64,000 bases of DNA from Margaritifera margaritifera (taxonomy: Eukaryota; Mollusca; Bivalvia; Unionida; Margaritiferidae): positions 3,076,501 through 3,140,500 of the forward strand of contig JAQPZY010001581.1 in NCBI GenBank assembly GCA_029931535.1. The letters are read 5' to 3'. The translations under genes were made by a program, and so were the position numbers. The notes beneath the pieces were generated by a model that ran no database searches, was not told the origin of the DNA, and worked only from the letters and a program-made list of their open reading frames with translations. Every line of letters starts with the position of its first letter. Position 1 is the stretch's first letter. Of the stretch, positions 10,545 to 21,783 are shown piece by piece.

Positions 10545-11870
10545 GTTCAAGCTGAAGTAAAGAATGCTACACCTGCAGAGAAAAAACAAACAAATTTACA
10601 TGTAACAACCAGCAAAAATCAACGGTCGAAGATACAAATTCACACTAAATCCATTCAGATCCAAATGAGTGGATCTGGGAAAGAAAAATATGATGATATT
10701 ATAAACATTTTTTATGAGATTCAAGGTCACCAGCAAATTGCAAATGACACGGATACTGAATCAGAAAGTAATATTCTACTTGCAGAATTAAAAAGAAAGC
10801 AATATAGAACAATATGAAGAACGATGAAATTAATTCAGACCCACTGCCTTATGCTAAGGACAGAAAAGTTAAGAGCAAAACCAGCAGTTATCTAAAGAAA
10901 GAGATGAGGACGTTCTCGAGCAAAATGAATAATACTTAAGAGTGGATGTTGATAATGAAGTTACAAAAAATTGTAACATTTTTTTATTACAACTTTTGGA
11001 CAAATTGAGAACGGCGCGCAAAAACTGATTAGCAAGTAGCATGTCTGAAAATATATACATTTCGCAACAGTGTGACATAAATTGTTATTAATGGTGCTAC
11101 TAGAGGCACGTACTATATAATCTACATCAACCACGAAGTTAATTAAGTAATAGCAACTTTAGAACCTGTTGATTCAGAGGAGGAAGGTCTAAACGTATTT
11201 TGTTTGCTGACCGAAAATCCAAAGTATCTGAATCTAATGTAAGCACTTCAAGACGAATAAATACAAGTAAACAAAAGTTAAGTTTATTTTGTTTAGAAGA
11301 AACAGTCACTGAATTACCGCTTGCAACACTGACAGAGAAACTTGCCTCTTAAAGGGAAAAGGGAACATCAGCAAAGATGAATAAAACACAGACAGTGACA
11401 GTGACTACACTCCGTCAAATGCAATCTTCAGGCTACCAATTCAAATGAAAATATTGCCAGCCCCATCAAAGGAAGATGACCAATCACTAACAGACAAAGA
11501 TGAAGTGCAATGGGAACTTGTGAAAAACACGAAGAAATCCAAAAGCATTTGAACATCCAGGATAAAAGTTGGAACAGGAGATCACCACACAACAAAGACA
11601 ACCAACACAGACATGTTTTGCAGACAATGAAACAAAATGCAGCAGAAAAGATATATCAACAGAAGACACCAGTTCAGATTCATAAAATAATTTTGAAAAT
11701 AACCCATCGAAGGCTGATCCTTTGTATAACTCTCTCAATGAAGGTCAAGTGGAATTATCAAATGCTGGTGGCTCTTCTTAATTTGAAAACAATAAAAATG
11801 ACGATACCGAGAGAAAAGAGAGTTCTGATATTTCAAAAACAATAAATCAGAGTATGAAGGAAAGGAAAGC
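10545..11870 (+). pseudogene. plus-strand coding-like block, product unknown
   Basis: Several plus-strand stretches have coding-like composition rich in K, E, D, S and N, in different frames. About 11389-11551 is open (SDSDYTPSNAIFRLPIQMK... ...KDEVQWELVKNTKKSKS). About 11650-11870 reads STEDTSSDS, then KADPLYNSLNEGQVELSNAG and ERKESSDISKTINQSMKERK. About 10560-10820 includes DDIINIFYEIQGHQQIANDT. Frameshifts and stops separate them. It is opposite in orientation to the LINE that seems to surround it, so it may be a separate inserted or captured sequence. No family recognised. Confidence 0.3.
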
Positions 11871-11874
11871 AATT

Positions 11875-11976
<102 letters not shown>

Positions 11977-12157
11977 GACATTTCATTTCATTTGAAGTCG
12001 AAACATTTTATTTTAACATTGATTCATAAAGAGAAATGCTTCCTTTACAAAAACAATTGCAAAATAATAAAGACAGAAACTATACAGCTTTGTATAATTT
12101 ACTCACACATTTAACGTTGAATATCTCAGAATGTGAACAGAGTGTAGTTAGCATCTA

Positions 12158-13600
12158 TTACTGTTCAACACTCGTTATATCCATTCTTATTTCATATTTT
12201 ATACATATACCCTTTTCTTTAAATTGCGTTCTAGAACTTGAATCTGATTGAGAGATTTCCTGATCAAGACTACCTTGGGATAGACAATGTTCATCAACGT
12301 TATCGGTAATACAGGCAATGTGCCTTGATTGAGATAAGCAAGTGATTTGGTCGTCAGTAATAGTTAAGTATGAACCTTTAAAGAAAGTGTTCCCTACCTG
12401 ACATTTGCTGTTCAAAAGGTTGGATTTATCACAAATATTGATTAAGAGATCAAACTCATTCCGGAGATACAATATAAGCGTACCTCCCCCCCCCCAAGAT
12501 AATTCCTCACGGGATATGTATGTATAATCATTAGATCTTCGGTAATAAGAGACTGAGTAAGGTACTTGAGGGTGTCGTGATCCACATGGAGCGCTGACAA
12601 AGTTCAGATACCAACAGACAGACGAGTCATGGCTGTTCGAATCGCGAAGTGCACAATATCTAGTCATGTTTTGCTCTTGTCTGTAATGATTTTGTCTTGA
12701 GCATTCTCTGTGTGTGATACGCGTACGATTGTTTAGCCTGTAATGAGTATTTTGCCTTGACCGTTCCTTGTGCGTCGAGTACTGGTTGCTATGAAAGGTG
12801 CTTGATAGTTTCCGCATGCGAAGGATCTGATGCATGGTGTCAATGTTTCGGAGTAGAATTGAAACACCCTCATTTCTCAAGTGCACTCTGTCTCTATGAA
12901 AAGAATCGATACTATTTCCTCTGTTACAAGTATGAATGAATTGTAATTATGAATGTATTGCACATCTAGTTCTGAACAGAGATATCGTAGTACCCAATCT
13001 TAGGGACTAATATCAACACTCCCTCTTGCAATAAAACCAGAGACCATCACATTGTGACTTGCTGAAATTGACCTAATGACTGACTTGTATTGAGAGGAGA
13101 ATGTACTTAGATGCATGCGTTGATCGGCATTATTCCCTCCAACATTTTGATTATTGTGCCAAAGGCAGCTAGATCCATTTTTCAAGTTCTTCTTTTAATG
13201 AAAGTATAGTGGCGCCAGGGAGAGTGCTTACATGTTAAATAAGGTTGTAATCCAGAGAGTTTGATAGAAGGAATGGAACTACCAATAACCAGGGCCGTTG
13301 TAAGGGTCGGGCGATACCTGCGACCGGCCGGGGCGCCAAGTCCGGGGGGCGCCGTTTCGCGGAGTTTGCGGTATTTTTTCCGAATGGGGGTCACAAAAAT
13401 GCTACGCTCGCCAGGGGCGCAGTTTCATCCAGCGGAAACTTGCGACGGCCCTGCCAATAACAACAGTTTTGTGCTTTGAGGGTGGTAGTTTATGGTGCTT
13501 ATCTCGCTGGTGGTGACAAAATCCATCGTCACACGTGACGTCGGTGTTTAGAGCTGACGCAGCAGTGATGGGCAGTATTTCAAGCAACGAGAGTGTGATA
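12158..13600 (-). pseudogene. LINE ORF1 SGNH-hydrolase (esterase-like) domain, decayed
   Basis: Three SGNH landmarks occur in order on the minus strand. KHKTVVIGSSIPSIKLSG (about 13250-13285, with adjoining part at 13462-13480) matches the block I nucleophile G-S-S. HNNQNVGGNNADQ (about 13120-13160) matches block III, with G.N. FHRDRVHLRNEG (about 12865-12905) matches block V, with D..H. Esterase-like domains of this kind are known in ORF1 of CR1-group LINEs. A 164-bp hAT MITE interrupts it at 13290-13453. The last part (12158-12860) is an open but unrecognised 230-residue tail ending near QFKEKGI. Frameshifts and stops make it non-functional. Confidence 0.6.
13290..13453. mobile_element. hAT-type MITE, 164 bp, perfect 8-bp target duplication
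   Basis: Termini are CAGGGCCGTTGTAAG on the left and CTTGCGACGGCCCTG on the right, which are imperfect inverted repeats. The flanking 8 bp are identical: CCAATAAC at 13282-13289 and 13454-13461. The interior is much more GC-rich than its surroundings. CAG-starting ends with an 8-bp duplication are the hAT signature. Removing it rejoins the SGNH coding frame region. Confidence 0.88.
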
Positions 13601-13698
13601 CTGTAATTGGTTTTAACCTTTCTATGTTTTTCTGCTGTTTACTGCGTTTTGTTTAAAATGTTTATGGTTCTTTGTTTTGTTTTGTTTTGTTTTGTTTA

Positions 13699-13947
13699 TT
13701 AGTTCTCAAGATTTGTAATGATTTCTGTAACTGAAGAATGAATGTTTTCAAGATCTGTTGAGAATTTTTGATTTTGTAGTGAAATACGCTTGCTTAATGC
13801 TGTAAACTGACCATTGATACTGTACATGTGGTCATTCAGGCGTTTTACCAAGGCAGTGATGGACTTTAGAATACCATTTGTGACGCAGGAGAGTGGCACC
13901 ATTTCTTTCTCTAATGACTTTACATAGCATGATAATTCTCTAGAGTC
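13699..13947 (-). pseudogene. LINE ORF1 coiled-coil segment
   Basis: The minus-strand translation continues from the PHD region: CVTNGILKSITALVKRLNDH, then QFTALSKRISLQNQKFSTDL, then ENIHSSVTEIITNLEN. Regular hydrophobic spacing suggests a coiled coil, as expected between PHD and esterase domains in ORF1 proteins that multimerise. It ends at a stop near 13699. Separate frames and stops show decay. Confidence 0.5.
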
Positions 13948-14280
13948 AAGTCATCGCCAGGACGTTATGTGGTCTTCACTCTCAATTCCTAAGCAATCGT
14001 CGTGGAACCAGACCATGCAAGCGTTGCATTGTATCATTCCTGAATTTGTATTTTCCTTGTCAAGGTATTTACAGTTTACATTGCATGCTGTATTGTTGTT
14101 TATCTTTTTGGTAGCTTTTATGGACGTTTTAATTTGTCTACCCTTTCCTCGTTTCTTTTGTTTAGTCTGAGGATGATGTTTAATATTTGATGATACTTTC
14201 TTTTTCAGTTCAGTCATACCATTATCATTTGTGTTCTCACAGACGCTTACTTCGGCTGAGTTTTTGGACTGTGTTGGTTC
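13948..14280 (-). pseudogene. LINE ORF1 PHD-finger domain, decayed
   Basis: Open minus-strand frame. A basic segment (KQKKRGKGRQIK) precedes a PHD finger: CNVNCKY, then MIQCNACMVWFHDDCLGI, giving the Cys4-His-Cys part of the zinc ligand set. The final W-x-C-x-x-C is destroyed: after ..ITSWR, the expected Cys codons read TGA (13951-13953) and TCT. PHD fingers occur at this position in ORF1 of several CR1-like LINEs. Upstream the frame stays open (PTQSKNSAEVSVCENTNDNG) up to the foldback insertion near 14290. Confidence 0.7.
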
Positions 14281-14303
14281 AGTTACCTAGGCAGGGATCA
14301 GAA

Positions 14304-15760
14304 AAAAAATGTCGCAAGCACTCGTCCATGGGACGAGTGAGTTGCAAGAGTTACTCGTCCCTGTCTTCATTATACTCAATACAATGCACTTCTCCACTAC
14401 ACTGCTTACGCTTTTACTAAAGAACCATAGGTACGTGATGCAAGCTTGATACTAAAATGGATAAAAAACCATGAAAATAGTATGTTCTAATGCATGGCTA
14501 ATTAGCTAAACATATAATAAGAGACAAGGTTTGTAACTCGAGAAACTGCAGTTGCACACATAGCCCTTGATTTCTTAGTGCTATTCGCGTTTAAGTAATC
14601 TAGGTGTCATATTGTTCCTTTTCAACGACCTATCACACATCTTTAAGAAGTAGATACGGGAGAAGTTAGGAGAACGAGAATGTCAACATTTTATGATTTT
14701 CGTCTGGTCAGACATTCTTACGCTTGCCCCAGAAAACCCGTATTTTCAAGACTGTGCAGCTTTATTAATACATTGTCACGTCAAAGTAAGACGTCAGCAG
14801 ATATTTATATAATTATGTAATTACTTTTCACAATACAAATGTCAGTAACTTGCATTTAAAAGAAGAATTCCAACTGTCTCGATTTCCACCAACTTTCGTA
14901 CTAAATGATCCATTTTGGTCAAACCTCCATTCTAGTGAGCTACACACGGGTGTCATAAGAAATAAGATTGCTGATTAGCCAAAAGAATTGAAACATTTTA
15001 GGTCATTACCCCAACTAGATTTCGACCAATCAGCTGTTGTCTCAACATTCTCTGCTTTATAAATAGATTACAAAAGCATGGAATATGTGAAAGTTGGTGG
15101 AAATCGGCTGAGACACTTGAAATATTCATTTCATATGTAAGTTGGAAACATTTTTCTTGTGAAAAGTAATTACATACTTACAGACATCTTCCGTTTGACA
15201 TGAAAATGTATCAATAAAGCTTCCGTCTTGAAAATATCGAGGACCTGGGGCAAGTGTAACATTGTCTGACCAGATGAAAATATTTTGACTTTATCTGTCT
15301 CTTAACGTCTCAGAGTTCTGACTCATAAATATGTGTGATAGCTTGTTGAAAGGGAATCTTTCTCCACGTCAAAACACGCCTAAATTACTGAAAAGTGTCA
15401 CTGTAAATGCAAACACCATTAAGAAATCAAGGGTTAAGTGTGAAACTGCAACATAATATGTTCATATTATTTACCCATTTTAGTATGAAGCTTACATCGG
15501 GTACCTGTGTAAAAAAAAAACGAAGTTGTTTTCTTTGCAACATGTTCTAGACTGACAACAAGCAGGCACATTAGGCATACATTATTTACAACTGGCGCAC
15601 GCCAAATGTCAAGCAATGTTGAACGTCGGCACTTGTTAAGGGTATAAAATACACCCAGATTTATTCTCAAGGTGCCAATCTGCATCTACTCGGCCCAGGG
15701 ACGAGTACGTAGTAAAGTTTTACTCGGCCCAGCCAAGTTTTACCCGGTCAGGAGGAGAGG
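14304..15760. mobile_element. 1.4-kb foldback element with about 600-bp inverted arms
   Basis: The left arm (about 14304-14905) and right arm (about 15060-15720) are inverted repeats. Mirrored landmarks include CTTGATTTCTTA, CTATCACACAT, TCTGGTCAGACA, CTTGCCCCAG, TATTTTCAAGAC, GTAATTACTTTTCACAA and GATTTCCACCAACTTTC. Outer parts share GGTAC..GATG.AAGCTT and CTCGTCC-containing ends. About 150 bp of unique loop remains. Ends and target duplication could not be fixed by eye. No transposase ORF was seen. It sits inside the LINE ORF1 region. Confidence 0.75.
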
Positions 15761-16215
15761 ACGAATGGTTTTCCTGAGCCCAGCTGGGAACTCACTTTTA
15801 TACCTGTATATGTAAGTTGAGAATCAAACAAGCTAGATTTGGACCCGAGTGAATCAGGATGTGTGCTCTCATATCGTTCTTGCAAGATGTTATTATCATC
15901 AGCTCTTGGCTCTGATGATACAGTTGGATTTGCATTACAGCTTGTGGCTGACACTGGCTTTTGTTTCTGCTCATTCTTCTCTCGTCTTGCGCTTAAGTGT
16001 TTAAAGAGTTTAAGATGTAATGCGCAGCAGATTTCATATTTGCTGTTGTGTCATTTGGCAGAATTTGCATTATGTCACTTACGAGCATCAGATTGTACGT
16101 GTTTTTGTTCAAATTCATTAATTCATCATCGTTTTTACTGCGGACTAATTCAAGGTACCGCTGTCAAAGAGTATTTTCTGTGGAATGTAATTCTTCTGTG
16201 AGATTAGTAAAACGG
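15748..16215 (-). pseudogene. possible upstream part of LINE ORF1
   Basis: The minus-strand translation shows coding-like stretches: SRFTNLTEELHSTENTL, then RYLELVRSKNDDELMNLNKN and MKSAAHYILNSLN, then (another frame) SSEPRADDNNILQERYESTH through SSQLGSGKPFVLSS. It lies immediately 5' of the PHD-containing part on the same strand, with the foldback element between. No domain recognised. Assignment to the LINE rests on position and strand only. Confidence 0.3.
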
Positions 16216-16739
16216 CTCATTTTTATTTTTTTTATTTTGTTTTTTAATTTTTATTTTTTTTTACAATTAAAATGAGCCAAAATCTTGCTACATTCGAACC
16301 GACTCCTATCTAAATATCAGTGTAAGGTCTTTCCCCTAGAGTACTGGAGCTACAGTGTACATGTACACAGATTATGTATCAATACAAGACAAAGACCTAA
16401 CTAGTCGTCTCCACTGTTACACAAATGGTACTTGGTAAAAGACCCTATCCTTAATTATTGCTCAGTAAAATGGTACTTTGTAAAATACTCCATCCTAAAT
16501 TATTGCCCTGTCAGCACTTAAAAGTTTTTGTGCATTGGAATAGTTGCTAACTGTTCCTTCCAATCTTGTTACACAGTTTCCCTTTGCCAAAAGACTGCCA
16601 AACGTGTTTGCTAATCTTGAATCCGGGCAATCTAATAAGTCCAGAATGTGTAAGCCTATATGTTTTATTATACATGGGAATGTTAAATGAAAGACAAATT
16701 TACTGTTAATTTCTCAACGGCAGCCCTTGCGAAACCAAC
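16216..16739. other. AT-rich spacer, nothing recognised
   Basis: T-rich tract at 16220-16262, otherwise unique sequence without coding signal. Confidence 0.6.
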
Positions 16740-16854
16740 CAGTGGCGTAGCAACCGCCCAAGCAACCCCCACCCCCGCAACTTAGTTCCCATTAAACAAC
16801 TTTTTTTATTATTTGGATGAGGGGGGGGGGGCAGAATCTCTTGCTACGTCACTG
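16740..16854. mobile_element. hAT-type MITE, 115 bp
   Basis: Ends CAGTGGCGTAGCAA and TTGCTACGTCACTG are inverted repeats (13/14). AAACCAAC occurs directly on the left (16732-16739) and, one base away, on the right (16856-16863), consistent with an 8-bp target duplication. The interior has C-rich and G-rich tracts. Confidence 0.8.
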
Positions 16855-17226
16855 AAAACCAACTAAGGCAGTCTATATCTACTGTGTTGTCCGTTTCTAC
16901 TCTATAACCATTATATGTTTTTATGCTTGTTTTTGTTTTTCCGTTGTATAGGTGTGTTTGTTAATTATATATCGTATCATTTCTACCTTGTTCAAAATAT
17001 ACCTGAAAATTCGTGTGTTATCTCGAAATCAGGGAACTAAATCTGTTCGCTGGCAATGTTTGTTACAACATCTTCAAGTTTATCCCAAACTGTTCTACCT
17101 TATAATGAGCAATAATAATGATCAATGTTTTAAACTCGACGTGCCTACGACCTCATTACGGATGTAAAATTGTCGACCATTTAAAAGTATTGATTTTTTA
17201 ATCTCTATGCCAATATCGTCGCAACA

Positions 17227-17377
17227 TAAAATCATTAGAATAAGCCCGAATACCGGACTTAGTCACTCCACGGTGTTCATTAGAATAAGTCCGGATAACG
17301 GACTTAGTCACTCCACGGTGTTCATAAATCATTAGAATAAGCCCGGATAACGGACTTAGTCACTCCACAGTGTTCAT
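17227..17377 (+). repeat. short satellite, 3 copies of 45-54 bp
   Basis: Three tandem units of CATTAGAATAAGCCCG.. ..CGGACTTAGTCACTCC.. GTGTTCAT. The middle unit lacks about 8 bp. Each contains a small hairpin (TAAGTCCG, GATAA loop, CGGACTTA). Confidence 0.85.
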
Positions 17378-20130
17378 TTTTAACTGTTACCTGTTGTCCT
17401 CAAATATTGTTTTGCTCTTTCCTAAATAAATTTAAAAACATTATGTTGTTTCAAAAGGTTTTGTAATTTGTCTGTAATTTACGCTACCTATGTCTATTAA
17501 GAGGTTGTTGTCTCTGGCATTTTATAATAGTAACAACAAACTATGGCTATTTTCGATTATTTCTACCTCCATTTTTAAATTTAGTTTTTCTAACATATTT
17601 TTGCATTACAAAAAAAAAAAAAAAAAAACGTGTTGTGTCATTTTTTAAGCCGAAGATGAAAAAGTACATCAGTACATCTATAGCCCCTTCCCTCAGATTA
17701 CTTTAAACAAAGAAGATACTTTATTTGTGATTTGTTACTTTGTAAATTTTCCTATTCGTGTTTTATTTATTAGATTTTTGAAAAATCTAGAAAAATAATA
17801 ACCTACGGTCCCATTATTACTTTACTACTGGTATACCTATTTATCAAGTGGACAAGGCCCCTTTTGAACTGTACTACTGGAGGATCAAATCTCTGCTCTC
17901 ATACACCTTGCTATTGTGTTTGTTAAAAGGCACCTGTCTTATGTAGACGATGGTATTTTGGTTGTGTGTATGTTTCATTTATAGAAAGACTTTTCTGTGA
18001 AGAATTACGTCCTCTTCGTTTCTGTGTATAGCTGATGGTGCTACATGCACTTCTTTTATAAACATGTTATTAATTGGATAGTTTCTGTACTTTCTAAATG
18101 TAGCTATATTTTCTGGAAACATCGCGCTTCCATTTTCTTTCATTCTATTCCCCGTGTTTGTTAAGCATAAGATTTAAATGTTTACTATTATTCATTGCAG
18201 CTTTTTGTAGCGTATTAATTAATTTAAATTACAGGTATACTTTCATTGATATATTTTGGCATATAATTATTTATATCAATAGAAAGGGTCGTGAGAGCAT
18301 CCTCTTTATTACATATGAGATATCAGATACGGGTATTTATGAGCTGTTTTTATTTCTTGAAGAAAATGAGTATTTCTTTATTGGATTGTTGTTCTCAGAT
18401 TCATGCAAGAAAGATTGACTCCAATAGCAGAATTGTGTACCCTGCACGCACACAGTAAATAGTACAATATTGGACTGTCTACGGTAGCTGCTTGAAAAGA
18501 AAGGATGACTATGAAAGGAGAATAGTTTCCCCGCACATTTGACGTGAAGACGATAGTATACCCAACAATGATCTATTTTTATTAATGATATCATGTCCCC
18601 TTTTCGCATTCTGTGCATGCGTGATTAAGAGGTAATTGAATCGCAAAACAGCAGTTTAAAACAAAATGCGTGATCTAGAAAAAAAGAACAGTAATTTGTC
18701 TCAGATAATGAATCTATCTGCTCCTTGGTCTTGTCAAGTCGGACATGGATTATATAGCACATGCCCACATTCATCCAACACAGTATAGGTTTTTACTGGA
18801 CCACTAAAAAAAAAATGATTTGTGGAAATTTGTATTTTAAATGTAAACAGCTAACTTTAGTGGTTATAAGCTTAGATTTATACACCGATCATACTTTCTT
18901 TAACAAAGTATACTAGAAGCTCTTACGTGAGTAGATAGATATGACTGCACTCTATTCTATCGCATGTGCGAAATTCCAAATGACTGCTGACCAGTCCTAT
19001 TGAATTGGCGCTTAATGATGTGTTGTCCTTGAAGGGTACTACTAACTATCGGCAAAACAAGGTCGTAGTGATCACAGACACTTTTGTATATACAGTCATG
19101 AAATTTGATGTGTGTGTTCACATTGAAATCACCACAGACAAAATGTACATGTAGGTAGACATGGCGTACATATGCTTTTCTAGTCCGAGTTTCTTCTTAC
19201 CTTTTCCACCCCATTTTATTGATAAGTAGATCTCAATTTTAATCAGACTGGGCTTATGCATTTACTTTTTAAAGAGACGAAATACGTTTTAATTGTTATA
19301 AATGAGAAGATACATAATCTGCCTATCGACATCAGACAGTTAGGATTCAATACAATACCACTTAATTTTGCTAGCCTCTGTTTCAAGTGACTACCCCATA
19401 CCGCTACTCGGCGAATTCTATGTTTTCAACAGGGAATGCGCTTTGGCCTCTTACCCCAACATAACGGTCCAAATATCTAAAACGGGGTGGGGAAGGTCAG
19501 AGAAAATTCGGACTAGTATTTTTCATGCTCCATGGATTTGTTCTCCATTTACACGCATAATTTCGTAGACAGTATATGATCATGAAACTCGATGTGTGCA
19601 TTCACCTATCACCTACGATAGCACACGTAAAAAGTAAATTATCATTGCAATTACCTACTTTTCTTGCTATGCTAAGGTTTTGGACCATATACCGGCGAAG
19701 CATGCGAACATAGCATTTAAAGAAACAAATTCTATTGGTTCATTCTTTGCACAGATCTTCAAATTTTCATCTATTATACTGGTCACAATTTTTTCGAAGT
19801 CGTCTGTTTCAGAGATAAAATGTGCTATTTATTATGGATTTTGATGTGCTGAATTCAAATATGACAATTAAAACAACTGATTGGCTACTGTTTCCAAGAT
19901 ATTTAAGTTTTTACATTTTACGTCTATGTATATTGAGTACATAGTAGAGTTTTAATAATAAATTGTAAACTGAGGTCTTTTCATGTGTTTATGGTTTCTT
20001 TACATGATAATATTTCACCTGTCCTGTTTATGTAACACTTTAAAAACAGCAAAAGGGTTATTTAAATAAAAATTACATTGAAGCAAAAGTCAAACTACTA
20101 TTATGTATATAGAAGTACATAGTTTAGTCC
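17378..20130. other. gene-poor AT-rich interval
   Basis: Poly(A) tract at 17610-17628. Short ORFs have AT-driven composition and no recognisable protein motifs. No repeat family or inverted repeat of note was seen. Confidence 0.5.
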
Positions 20131-21783
20131 TTATTCAGTGTCTACTCTGCACTTCTTTGCTTGTCTCTTGTATTCATTAAATGGAGCATCTCTTGTCACT
20201 GTCCAGCAATAGTCTGCAAGCATTGATGGGCTCCATTTGCCCTGATAGCGTTTCTCCATTGTTGCAATGTCCTGGTGAAATCGCTCGCCGTGTTCGTCGC
20301 TCACTGCTCCGCAGTTCGGTGGAAAAATCTAGATGTGAGTGCAGAAAATGTATCTTTAGTGACATGTTGCAACCAAGGCTTTTGTATGCTTTGAGGAGGT
20401 TTTCCGCCAACTCCCTGTAGTTGTCTGCCTTGTTGTTTCCGAGAAAATTTGTTGCCACTAACTGGAAGGTTTTCCATGACGCCTTTTCCTTGTCACGCAG
20501 TGCACGGTGAAATGCATCATCTCGAAGTTCACGAATCTGAGGACCAACAAAGACACCTTCCTTTATCTTAGCTTCACTTAACCTTGGAAATTTTCCACGG
20601 AGGTACTTGAAAGCTGCTTGTGTTTTGTCCATGGCCTTGACAAAGTTCTTCATCAGACCCAGCTTGATGTGCAAGGGTGGTAACAAAATCTTTCTTGATT
20701 CAACAAGTGGTGGATGTTGAACACTTTTCATCCCAGGCTCCAATGACTGTCGGAGTGGCCAATTTCTCTTGATGTTGACGGAATCTCTCGCACGACTGTC
20801 CCATTCGCAGAGAAAACAGCAGTACTTTGTGTATCCAGTCTGCACACCAAGCAAGAGAGCAAGAGCCTTGAAATTGCCACAAAGCTGCCACTGATGTTTG
20901 TCATAGTTTATGCACCTCAAAATTTGTTTCATGTTTTCATAAGTTTCCTTCATATGGACTGCATGACCAACTGGAATTGATGGCAAAACACTGCCATTAT
21001 GCAGCAAAACAGCTTTCAGACTAGTCTTCGATGAATCAATGAACAGTCTCCACTCATCTGGATTATGAACGATGTTGAGGGCTGCCATCACACCATCGAT
21101 GTTGTTGCAGGCTACCAGATCACCTTCCATGAAGAAGAATGGGACAAGATCCTTTTGATGGTCACGGAACATAGAAACCCTAACGTCACCTGCCAGGAGA
21201 TTCCACTGCTGTAGTCTGGAGCCCAACAGCTCTGCCTTACTCTTGGGTAGTTCCAAATCCCTGACAAGGTCATTCAGTTCACCTCGTGTTGAGGAGATGT
21301 GGTTCAGAGAAGGAGGATGGGAGAAAATATGGATCATGTAACATTGATGGTTCAGGACTAGAAGTTTCATCCTCTGCCTCTTCCTCGTGTGACTCAAGTG
21401 ATAATGATTCTGGTGCATCAGGAACCGGCAGTTCTTCTCCGTGGGGTACTGGGCGTATAGCTGACGGAATGTTTGGATATTGCACAGTCCAATTTTTCTT
21501 CTTTGACACACCTTTCCCAACTGTTGGCTCTCTCCAAATCATTGGCACTGCAAAAGGCATAGATTTCCTTTTCCTGTTCTACCACTGGCGAAGATTTGTT
21601 GCACAAGTGTTGCAGCATATGTGTGGGGGCCCACATCTTGTCCTGATCTCCAATTTTGCAGCCAAAATGAAGGTGATAGGCTTTCTTAACCATAGTGGTT
21701 ATACTGCACTTTTGTGATGCAAAAGTCACTTCACCACAAACATAGCAGAAGTTATCTGCATTGTTCACACAAGTACGAGGCAT
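20131..21783 (-). pseudogene. frameshifted copy of a recurring uncharacterised invertebrate protein family
   Basis: The natural start is MPRTCVNNADNFCYVCGE (21783), with a zinc-ligand-like CYVCGE. Frame changes follow near 21600, 21290 and 20340. In between are MPFAVPMIWREP (about 21555), YPNIPSAIRPVPH (about 21460), AELLGSRLQQWNLL, DEWRLFIDSSKTSLKAVLLH, VGHAVHMKETYENM, GYTKYCCFLCEWDSRA, LLPPLHIKLGLMKNFVKAMD and SLKIHFLHSHLDF. After a 1-base slip the expected tail (DEHGERFHQDI, then DYCWTVTRDAP) continues to a stop at 20131. I recognise these blocks from many repetitive, unnamed predicted proteins of aphids, Hydra and other invertebrates; no biochemical function is known to me. There is an in-frame TAG near 21580, and the second Cys pair normally following WREP is deleted. 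Clearly a pseudogene, probably of a mobile family. Confidence 0.8.
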
